From NCBI GenBank assembly GCA_009809945.1, contig WTPW01001622.1, positions 6,563 through 70,562 on the forward strand: a stretch of DNA of 64,000 nucleotides, read 5' to 3'. The number at the start of each line of letters is the position of its first letter. Position 1 is the stretch's first letter. The notes beneath the pieces are model-generated. The model did no database searches. It was not told the DNA's origin and worked only from the letters and a program-made list of their open reading frames with translations. The stretch comes from Gigaspora margarita. Its lineage: Eukaryota; Glomeromycota; Glomeromycetes; Diversisporales; Gigasporaceae. Below are positions 55,142 through 64,000 of this stretch, piece after piece. Position numbers and translations under genes: made by a program.

Positions 55142-55463
55142 GAAAAATATACTTGTTACTAGTAGTGATACTTTTCTGTATAATGTACAATTAAAACAAA
55201 TCTAAATATGTACAAATTTATTATTGTTAAAGTTAGAGTATACTTAGAAAAAGGATTAGTACTAGAAGTAGCTATATAGTATAATTTTATAAAAATTTTT
55301 TTTTGTTAGAAAAAAGAGTAGTTTTATAGTTAAATTTTAAGTTATCATAATATTTTTGAAAATGGCATTTTTTATTTTGTTTTCATATTACACAATCAGG
55401 TATAACATTATATTTGCTTATTGGTACAGAACTGTTACTACTAGTAACAAATAGATTTACTCT
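55142..55463. mobile_element. hAT-type MITE, TTTGTTACCGGCGG family, copy 3
   Basis: AAATTATA at 55134-55141 and 55464-55471, perfect. 'TTGTTACTAGTAGTGA' and its inverse are the arms; the 'TTTTAAGTTA' core is inside. Confidence 0.92.
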
Positions 55464-55471
55464 AAATTATA

Positions 55472-55837
55472 AGATAAATGTAGATATTGTAGCAAAGTTA
55501 GCAGTTCCAATTAGTAAAAAAAGTTTATGAAAAAAGCAAATCTCATTATAAATTTTATTTTATATATAATTTTCAACTTGCTTTATATAATTAATAAAAA
55601 AAAATAGCAATTTTATAATTTTATTATAAGAATTTTATAGCAGCTTTGATTCTCAATTTAGTGAAGATATTGTAATAAACTGAAAATTAGCAGATAAAAA
55701 ATAATCAATAATCTTTTTATATATAGTACTATGGTAGAAATAGAAGACTTCTAAAAATGTAGTAAAATTTTAGAACATATATAATTCAATACCATAAATA
55801 ATATAAATTAGTGAGCAGTACTTATTTATCTAGTCAA
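55472..55837. other. AT-rich interval, nothing recognised
   Basis: No frame or paired ends found. Confidence 0.3.
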
Positions 55838-55840
55838 TAA

Positions 55841-56001
55841 GAGTGCTGATATTTATTACCTAATATTCGTTTACTATAGGGGCTTACCCCCTACTCTTAG
55901 GTAAGATTTTATTTTAGCCAATCAAATTTAACTAACTAACTAAGTTAAGATTTTTCTTGATCTCCACACTCTAAAATATTACCTAATAAATATCAGCACC
56001 C
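55841..56001. mobile_element. PIF/Harbinger-type MITE H3, copy 1 (161 bp)
   Basis: GAGTGCTGATATTTATTACC and the inverted GGGTGCTGATATTTATTAGG, TAA at 55838-55840 and 56002-56004. Copy 2 is at 61014-61170. Confidence 0.9.
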
Positions 56002-56059
56002 TAATCTTATTTCTCTATATTATAATTTAGTTTTATTATAATTCTTAATAAATTATCAA

Positions 56060-56440
56060 TTTTTTGTCTCTTAAACAATAATATTTTATGATCTAGTAAT
56101 CAGAACCAAATAATTTTTGTACTATTTGATTCATCTTATTAAGATGGATCGAATAGTATAAAAATCATTTGAGTTGGATTAACAGATTATAACTTATAAT
56201 AAATTTATTACAAACTTATACTTATCTTATAAGTTAAAACATTAAAGTTGGAGTAGCATGCTTTAGCAAAAAGGTTCTAACCCAAAATATTGTAAAAAAA
56301 TTTTTTGTTAGAGTACAAAAGATGGTTTCATAGATAAAATTTTGTGTTATGGTTAATTTTTGAAAAAAACTATAATCACTATAATTTCATATTACATCTA
56401 ATCTTGAAGTCGAATTGGTTATCAGAAGTAGCATGAAGTA
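56060..56440. repeat. Relics of foldback modules
   Basis: 56080-56200 is a hairpin of the 52735 type ('GATCTAGTAATCAGAA'). 56290-56400 carries the 'AAAATTTTGTGTTA' core of the hAT-type MITEs. No complete element can be drawn. Confidence 0.5.
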
Positions 56441-56474
56441 GCAATATATTGCTATAGCAGTATTTTATATAATC

Positions 56475-58920
56475 CATTTTTTTATTTTTTTTTAATTTGG
56501 CAATTTTGCTTTCTGTGTTTATAGACTTTATTATACAAAATAAACTATATTTATATATATATTAATATTTTATTTTAACAAAAAGCTTATCCAATATTAT
56601 ATCTAGATGTAATTCTTTTAGCAATTCTTTATCTCGATTAGGATTTCCAATATACTAAAAATTTGTCTTTTTCTGTTACTAGCTAGTGGTTGCTTGCCAT
56701 ATTAGTTTTGCTAAATATTTTAAATCTATATATTTAAATCTAATCTATAACAACCAAGTTAGTTTGGTCTATTTGTAATTAGATTATTTATATTTGTTTT
56801 TGCTAGTTTTTTTTGGTTTGGCTTTTTATTTCTTCCTTCTTTTAGATTTTTGGTCTGTATTTAAAAATTTCTCTATACCAGAAGCCTTATTTTTTTTTCT
56901 TTATCACTTATTTTGTACTTTTGCTCTAACTTTTTCTTTTTATAAAAGTGGTTATTCCTTGTTGTTTTTTTTATTTATTCTGAATTTTGTATCTAAAGTT
57001 CTAGATATATTAGCAGAATCTTTTGCTAATTGTTTCGATTATTAATTTTAAACCTTTTCTTAACGAGCTTTGTTCTTAAACATATTTCTTATTTTTTTTT
57101 CTAGCTTTATATATCAATCAGGTTTTGAACTAAATGAGTTCTAATTTTTTTTTAATTTCTTGTATTATTAGATTCTTTTTCAAATTAAAGTTTTCTTATA
57201 TTAATTTTTTGACTTTGTCACTTATTTTTTCTTTAATAATTCTTCAGATCCCCTAGTGATCTTTATATTTTACTAAGTGTTCTAGAGTTTCTGGTTCTTG
57301 TAAACAGATTGCATACTTCTCTATTTTGTATAAATCTGGTTTTATTGTCTTTAATTCTGTTATTGTTAATAAAAGACTATAGAGATATTTTGTTTTAAAT
57401 ACCTATTTCTTATATTCTTTTATCCAAACATTTCTTCTTTTTGTATTTTTTTAAGAATCTTTATATTTTTTTTCAATTTATACTATTCTTCTTTTTTTTT
57501 AACTCTTTGATTATCAAATCTTCTTAATCCTACTTATTCTATATCCTTATTGCAGTTGCAATCTGGTTTATAAATTTTCTAATAAAGCCATCTATTATAA
57601 ATATTTTCTAATATAGCATTATTTGCTACTTTGTTTATAGCTACTTGATATTTATAGACTTACTACTTTTGGTTCTTTCTTTTGTGAGCCTATTTGCTTT
57701 TTATTTTTGTAATCCTGCTATTCTCTTGATCTTATATAACTTTAAATTTATCTTTTTTGATCTTAATAGTATAATTAATTTGCTAAAGCAGACTTGTATT
57801 TTGTATTTTTAGACAGTTCCTCAACTTTTTTGTCTTTTTTGTCTTTTTAATTGTCTATATTGCTACTAGGCTATCCATATATATCTATATATTCGCCTTT
57901 TCTAAAGCTGCTAACAACAAAGTCCATATTGTTTCTAGCTTTGCTCTAGTTAATTATGGCTATTTTTTTAAACTACAACTAAAAGTTACTTTGTTGTATA
58001 TTTTTTGCTAAACTTTTTTATTCTAAGCTAGCTATTCTATACCATTCGTGCTTCTTCAAACTTTGATATTATTAATAAACTATCTGTATATGCTTTTATC
58101 TTTTTCTATATACATATTTTCTTTCTAATACTTCCTAGCTTATTAGTTATTTTTTGTTCAATATTACTAGTCTTTAATTATTAATCTCTTCTTAAATTTA
58201 TTAGTATTTCTTTTAAGCTTTATTTTTTAGGCTCTATAACTTTAGACCATTTTTTTGTTATATTTTTTATAATATACTAAGTTTTTTTGTATCTATTGTC
58301 CAAAGATTCTGCCTTTTTTAGCTATTTTTTTGTCTAGTGCTTTTTTTTTTTCTTGAATTTTCATATTTGTCTGACAAGAACAAGAAACTAAGATTTCTTT
58401 TTTTTTTCTGGCAATTTACAACCTATACATTGCTTAATTATAAGAAGGCCTTGTTTGTTTATCATCTCTTTGGTTTAGTGTTCTAATAAAAACTCTTATA
58501 GGCTCTTTTTTCTTATTATCCTTTTAATTTTTATTTTATCCTTTGCTTTCTCGAAAACTACTTACTCTTATCTCTTTCTATTTTCATTTATTAGCTTTAA
58601 ATCAGCTTTTATATATTTGTAGAGCTTTAAGTTTCTGCTAATTGGATCTTCTATTAACTTTACTTTAAGATTCTTGTACTATTTGAGTACTTTGTCCTTT
58701 ATTATTAACCCTTTTAATTGCTTTATTTGTTTCTATATTAATATTCTTTTGCTTTTTACGTTAAAAGTTTGCTCTATTAAAAACAAATTTGGCTTTTTTT
58801 CTTTTAGAAAACTTTGCAAATTTTTTTTTGTCTATTATACTTGCAAGCTTTGTTCCTCTTTTTTTATTTTACAAAGCTTTTTTAATTTAATCTAAAGCTA
58901 ATTTTTATTTTGACTACCTA
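56475..58920 (-). pseudogene. Strongly decayed LINE: RT thumb, RNase H, C-terminal finger region
   Basis: Minus-strand traces follow the order of the LINE at 1-7930: a Lys-rich linker (58400-58330), 'AYTDSLL' (about 58095-58075) and 'IYMDSLVAI' (about 57885-57860) as the two RNase H Asp motifs, then 'FKTKYLYSLLLTITELK' and 'ETLEHLVKYKDH' (about 57400-57230) matching the C-terminal finger region. A T run and 'GGCAATTTTGC' near 56475-56510 mark the old poly-A end. Stops are frequent; composition has drifted to extreme AT. Much older than the other two LINE copies. Confidence 0.7.
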
Positions 58921-58992
58921 TTATATTATAACTTATTCTTATAACTTATTATTATAATTCATTTTATTATTTATTATTATAATTTACTATTA

Positions 58993-59158
58993 GAAGTATG
59001 CCATTTATTATATAATATTTTTTACTTAGTAGCTATTTATATTTATATATTGTATAATTATTTTATCTAATTCTAATTGGTTAATGTAATATATAGATAT
59101 AATTACTATCTCTAACCATGTATTCATGATAAAAATCACATAATAAATAGCATACCCC
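58993..59158. mobile_element. PIF/Harbinger-type MITE H1, older copy
   Basis: GAAGTATGCCATTTATTATA and the inverted GGGGTATGCTATTTATTATG; TTA at 58990-58992 and 59159-59161. Differences from the other copies are mostly G-to-A and C-to-T. Confidence 0.9.
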
Positions 59159-59324
59159 TTATGGTTTATTGTTATATTTGCTATTATAACTTACTATTAT
59201 AGTTTACTATTATAGCTTACTATTATAGCTTAGTTACTACTAGGTAAATGCATAGCATTGTTTGTTTAAAACTCAATTTTTATTCTTGTACTATAAATTT
59301 TATATATACTCTAATTTTTGAAAT

Positions 59325-59780
59325 TAATAATAACTTTTGATTTACTGGTTTGTTTAGAATAATTTAATTATCAAAATGTTCATCTCAATAAGACAATTTT
59401 AATAAGTCTAAAATCATTAAATCTAATTACAAAATTTCAAGATTATTCATTACTAAGTATATTTTTTTAATATTAAATAACTTTTGATTTACTAGTCAGT
59501 TTTTAATAATTTAATTACTAAAATATTTATCTAAATAGAATGTTTTTAACAAGCCCAAAATTGTTAAATTCCAATTATAGGATTACAAGATCAATAAAGA
59601 TTTAATAATTATTTAATCTTGGTTTTATATATATAAACCAATTTGATTAAATAGTTGTTTAACAATACAAATTTTTATTGATTTTGAGATTCTGTGATTG
59701 GAATTTAACAATTTTAAACTTGTTAGAATTGTTTCACTAAGATGAATATTTTGTAGTTAAATTATTTAAAATAGACTAGT
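59325..59780. repeat. Foldback of the 12654 type with one duplicated arm
   Basis: Two left arms in tandem (59325-59450 and 59485-59600, both with 'AACTTTTGATTTACTGG'-like starts) precede one right arm (59670-59780). A further right arm is at 59990-60110 beyond an inserted MITE. Confidence 0.7.
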
Positions 59781-59781
59781 A

Positions 59782-59959
59782 GGATCCTAAACAATCTACA
59801 AAAGAATAAGATTTTATAAAAATTACTAAATATAAAAAGATCTGCAAAAAAAAAGTTAAAAATAAACAAACTAATTACTATAAAAGAAAATAATCTGTAC
59901 AAAAAAGATCAAAAATAAGCAAACTAAAACTTAATCCTTTTCTATATATTTTGGGTTTC
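59782..59959. mobile_element. GGACCCCGAAATATA MITE, copy 3 (178 bp, worn)
   Basis: GGATCCTAAACAATCTAC left and an inverse ending GGGTTTC, TA on both sides, same internal 'AAAAATAARC' units. Confidence 0.75.
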
Positions 59960-60133
59960 TAGGCTAGTAGATCCAAAATTATTTAATATTAAAGAAATTT
60001 ACTTAGTAATAAATGATCTTGGGATCTTGTAATTGGATTTTAATAATTTGGGTTTGTTAAAATCTTCTCATCAAGACAAATATTTTGGTAGTTAAATTAT
60101 TTAAAATGAATAGTTTATTATTATACAGTTAGA

Positions 60134-60674
60134 AAGAACTTCGAAATATACATACCATATTCAATTATAAATAAGTACCCTTTTTTGAAATTTTAAACTC
60201 AAATATTTTGAAAATAATCTAAAAGACATGCTATTTATTATGGTCAAAAGTAGTGATCACATCTATATATTATATTAACCAATCTAAATTAGATAAAGTA
60301 AGCATACTATATATAAATAAGAATAGCTAATAATTAAAAAAATATTATGAATAAATAACACATCCCAATTAAACTTAATAAAAATTTATTTATTTAAATT
60401 TTAAGATTTATAAAGTTTTAAATTAAAAAATTTTTATTAAGTTTGATTAGATAATTTTTAAGTTATTTGAATTTAAAATTTCAAACAAGGAATACTTATT
60501 CATAATAAGATATAGTAGATAAATTAGGTATTAAGTTGCTTATTTTTGAAGTTTTTTATGCAAATTTTTTTTATTTATAGTAATTTTTTTGCTTATTTTT
60601 GAGGTTTTTTTTGCAAATCTTTTTATTTTTAATAATTTTATAATAAATCTGATCTATTTATATATATTTTAGGA
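60134..60674. mobile_element. GGACCCCGAAATATA MITE, copy 4, enlarged by insertions
   Basis: Left end 'TTCGAAATATACAT' and right end 'ATATATTTTAGGATCC'. A worn H1 MITE (about 60223-60367, TAA in front) and a palindromic AT stretch (60370-60500) lie inside. Confidence 0.6.
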
Positions 60675-61013
60675 TCCTATCAAATCTTTTTAAATGCATA
60701 TTGTTGGGACTAGCTCTGAAGTATACATTTAAGAAGAACTATATTTGAAGAACTTTTGCTTTTGTAAATCACATGATAAAATTCCTTTAAACAAGTCATA
60801 TGATATACAAAATTATAATATGTAATCAATTGATATGCATTTATAAAGAAATTTATATAAATAGACCAAGAAAATAATATGTATTTGCAGAATAAAGAAT
60901 ATGCACTTGCAGAATAAAGAATATGTACTTATTTATTAAGCCTATTAATGGACCAGGTAATTAATATACATTTAAAGAGACTATATATTTAGGAAGAATA
61001 TATTATTTTTAGA

Positions 61014-61170
61014 ATGCAAACATTTATTACTTTAATATCTATTAATATTTACTATAAAGGCTTACTTAGTAATATATATAATGTTAACCAATCAAATTTA
61101 ACTAAAAGGTAAGATTTGTTTTAACTCTCTATCTTTTAAAATATTATCTAATAAATATTAGCATCTTTAT
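61014..61170. mobile_element. PIF/Harbinger-type MITE H3, copy 2 (worn)
   Basis: 'GAATGCAAACATTTATTAC' left after TTA, inverted 'AAGATGCTAATATTTATTAG' right. Interior follows 55841-56001. Confidence 0.75.
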
Positions 61171-62974
61171 TTTTTTTAAATTTTTGCAAATATATAAAAT
61201 TTATTTTTTCTTCAAAATAAATTATATATTTTTTTTTTATACTTCTTTTTAAAAAAAATTTTGTACAGTATTAAAATAATATATAGTAATAAAATTACAA
61301 TATTTGGTCTAAATTAAGCTTAATTTAGATAGTATTTAAATAATATCCATACTTGCTATTTTGAAATTTTAGAGTACATATTTTATAACTAATAAACTAA
61401 TATTTCTTTTTAACTATAAAACTATTGTTTTTATATTTTTTGCTTTTTTATTTATTATATAAAAACTTTTTATTTGTTTTTATATTAACTTTTATCTATA
61501 TATATTCTTACTTTCTTTATATTAAATTAAATAATATAGTTTTTTATTTAAAAGTTACTAAATTATAATATATAATATCTAAATAAAAATGTTTATACTT
61601 TTAAAAAATCTTTTTGAAACTTTAAGTTTAAATACTAATTTTTAACTCTAATATAAAAATTTAAATTAAAAACTTTATATAAAAAAATAAAAAAAATTTA
61701 TAATAAATGCACAACTATATACTATAGATGTATTTTATAATAAATAATAAATTTATAACAAATTTTTTAAAAAATATTTATAATAAAAAAATTTAAAAAG
61801 CAACAATTTAATTAAAACTTTTATTTTGTTTTTAATAGATTGTAATTTTAAATACTAAATTATTTAGTTATATACTATATATTTTATTATTACAAATTAC
61901 AATATTATAGTAGTTTTAAAATTATTATAAACATTTTAATATGTAATAAATTATATATATATATAGTATATATTCAAGTATATATATATATATATTGTTT
62001 CAAAAATTCAAAAATATATTTTTTTGAAGATAAATAGTTTGTTAGTGATTAACAAATTTGCATTTATTACAAAAACAAACCAATAAAAAAATAAATAAAA
62101 TCATTGTAACCAATTTTCTTTAAAGTGGGGAGATTGGTTAGTCGTGATTAAAAATTTTTGCTTCTATACATAGAAATGATCTACAAAATGAACCAATAAA
62201 AGAAATAAATCGTGACAAACGTACCCCGGAAAATATCTTGATTTCTAAATCTACTAATACGTATATAGATATATATATGTATATTAATACGTATAAAATT
62301 TTTTTTAGTAAAAAAAAATTTTTTGGAATACAATACATACATTTCAAAAAAGTACTCGTCCTACTTTAAAGTGAATATTAATATCACTATTACAGTATTA
62401 CGTTCTATAAATTAAATAATATAAATAATTAAAGTAGGATTAATACTTTCATAAAGTTCAACACTTTTTAAAAGCTCTATAAATCTTAGTTAAGATATTT
62501 GTTTAATAAACAAAAATATTAAACAAAACAGAAAAAAGTTTGTTTATAAATTGTAAACAAATAATAAAAAATAATATAAAATCTCATGATAATATCATGT
62601 GATTAAGTAAAATTGATTTTCAAAATCGTTAATTGAACATGCCGCTTTTTTTCTCTTACATTACAGTATAATAAAATACAGTAATATAATTAGTTTATTA
62701 AGTAAACGCCGAATATTTTATTTATTTAAAATATAGAACAATAATGATCATGTCATAAAAATTTTATTTATATCATGTACTTTAAAAATGCTTACATAAA
62801 CAGTAAAAATGCTTTATATATATTATGCTACTCATTCGACTAGTATATCATCATTTTTACAATGTATATTTAAGGCCAAAATCTATTTTCCTCTGTTCCA
62901 CGTTTTTTTAAAACCTATCCTCCTGTTTGTTTTACGACAAATATTTGCACCACAAAAATAGTTATAATATATAA

Positions 62975-63008
<34 letters not shown>

Positions 63009-63489
63009 TAAAAAAAAAAAATTTTCAGATATATAGACCTTGAAATAACTTTTTATGACTCTTCGTTGATAGTACTGTTCAAAAACTCGCTTCCTATGCG
63101 TGCTTAAACAGTAACGTCAACGACCTCAAAGTTCCTTTATTATTTCAAACAAATCCAATATCGTTGTAACTTTGTTTCTCGTTGACGTTTTGTTTTATTG
63201 TTTTTTTTTTAACGTTTGCATCTATTTGTAAACGAGACGTCTTCAGGAGTATTTTTGTTTAAGAAAAAAATTAAAATCTCCTTTACCATCTTTTTTTTTT
63301 ATGCAATATTCATTTCGACTTTTCAAACACTCGCTTTTAATTGTAAAACCAATCCTTCTTGCAACGAATATAAGCAAATCAAATTTATTTCCATCAACAA
63401 AAACGTTTATCATAATTTCACGGTTCTGATTCATTTTGTATTACTAAAAATAAAACCATATTTCGATACAAAAAAAAAAATAATTCACA
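61171..63489. promoter_or_regulatory. AT-rich upstream region of the zinc-finger gene
   Basis: 2.3 kb without recognised elements. An A run at 62979-63005 is the longest homopolymer here. The final 450 bases are less AT-rich and carry pyrimidine-rich stretches, consistent with a promoter and 5' leader. No TATA box or binding site can be singled out. Confidence 0.4.
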
Positions 63490-64000
63490 ATGGATAAAAT
63501 GGATATCCATTCACTATTGAATAACGAAGAAACCCATCAACTTTATGGCCCAACGAGCCCAACTCCAAGTACTTCAAGCGAATGTACAGATTCTGAACAG
63601 ATCGTTGATAATGATCGTCCATATGAGTGCAATTGGCCATCCTGTGGTAAAGCATTCTCAAGGCGCTCCGACCTTGCTCGTCACCGAAGAATTCACACTG
63701 GTGAACGTCCATATCGTTGTGAATGGGTCGGATGTGGTAAACAATTCATTCAACGTTCCGCATTGACAGTTCATTACCGTACCCACACAGGAGAACGCCC
63801 TCACATATGTGAATATATTAATTGTGGCAAATCTTTTAGTGATGTAAGTTTTTTTTTTTTCTTTAATTTTCAATATTATAAATATATCACATGCTTATGT
63901 TTAATCCTTTTATTTTTATTTTTTTTTTAATCATATTTAGTCATCTTCTTTGGCCAGACATAGAAGAACACATACTGGAAAGAGGCCTTATGTGTGCCCT
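63490..64000 (+). CDS. C2H2 zinc-finger transcription factor (partial, runs off the window)
   Basis: Predicted nuclear DNA-binding regulator. Exon 1 (63490-63843, 118 codons) begins [14 protein letters not shown], with a Ser/Thr/Pro-rich N-terminus to residue 41. Finger 1 has Cys47, Cys52, His65, His69; finger 2 has Cys77, Cys82, His95, His99; finger 3 starts with Cys107 and Cys112. A 97-bp intron (63844 GTAAGT to 63940 TTTAG) interrupts finger 3 before its helix, which resumes as '[11 protein letters not shown]'. A fourth finger begins at the window edge. Linkers are the canonical TGERP type, so the fingers should bind DNA as an array. The helix residues '[10 protein letters not shown]' and '[10 protein letters not shown]' are typical of fungal multi-finger regulators; the exact orthologue is not identifiable. 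The start is the first ATG in frame. Confidence 0.93.
63844..63940 (+). other. Intron of the zinc-finger gene
   Basis: GTAAGT donor, T-rich body and TTTAG acceptor. Splicing joins 'GKSFSD' to 'SSSLARH', restoring a normal C2H2 finger; length is not a multiple of 3 and read-through would truncate the protein. Confidence 0.95.

Noticed and set aside
56794-57045. 83-codon hydrophobic frame resembling a membrane protein
   Set aside because: It is the T-rich strand of a decayed LINE; the complementary strand explains the sequence.
1-64000. LTR retroelements, Polintons or other virus-like elements
   Set aside because: No long terminal direct repeats, protease/integrase order, capsid-like or envelope-like frames were recognised. 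RT and RNase H signals all fit LINEs.
1-64000. CRISPR arrays, bacterial operons, riboswitches
   Set aside because: The sequence is eukaryotic in character; the regular repeats seen are minisatellites or foldback arms.

Overview
The window looks like very AT-rich, repeat-packed nuclear DNA from a fungus, most likely an early-diverging one such as an arbuscular mycorrhizal (Glomeromycotina) species. That placement is inference. It rests on base composition, short AT-rich introns, the style of the LINEs (APE endonuclease, RT, RNase H), a decayed ribonuclease-inhibitor-type leucine-rich-repeat gene, and a C2H2 zinc-finger regulator interrupted by a 97-bp intron. Only one host gene looks alive: the zinc-finger gene that enters at 63490 and runs off the right edge.

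Layout. 1-7930 is a nearly full-length LINE on the minus strand, its poly-A tail at base 1. Its RNase H part is duplicated around an exact 19-bp Tn5 mosaic-end sequence, which marks an assembly artefact. 8312-11843 holds palindromic foldback elements, one split by a 5'-truncated LINE with a 19-bp target duplication. 12513-18342 is a patchwork of MITEs and a tRNA-headed retroposon. 18400-20600 carries a decayed LINE end and an LRR pseudogene broken up by three short TIR elements. 21300-25800 has a 1.2-kb multi-unit palindrome and several clean MITEs. 26788-36780 is a deeply nested zone (six levels at 31248-35034). 36790-38350 is a dead IS630/Tc1-type transposase. 39000-47500 has a minisatellite, mariner-like TIR elements, a tRNA-headed retroposon and a tandem array that contains an assembly gap. 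47563-50978 is a complete-length but inactivated hAT transposon with perfect 8-bp target duplications. 51600-61200 is older repeats plus a strongly decayed LINE (56475-58920). 61200-63489 is quiet AT-rich DNA upstream of the zinc-finger gene.

How the parts relate. Most non-coding sequence can be assigned to non-autonomous DNA elements by their target duplications: 8 bp (hAT type), TWA (PIF/Harbinger type), TA (Tc1/mariner/pogo type) and TTAA (piggyBac-like). The same internal modules recur inside elements with different termini and different target-site lengths. Three such modules are described: a palindromic core, a 'GTAGAGC...AAGATATC' unit, and a 'TTTTRAGTTAGAAG' core. This modular sharing across superfamilies, together with hierarchical palindromes, is the most unusual signal in the window. 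No virus-like or LTR element was recognised.
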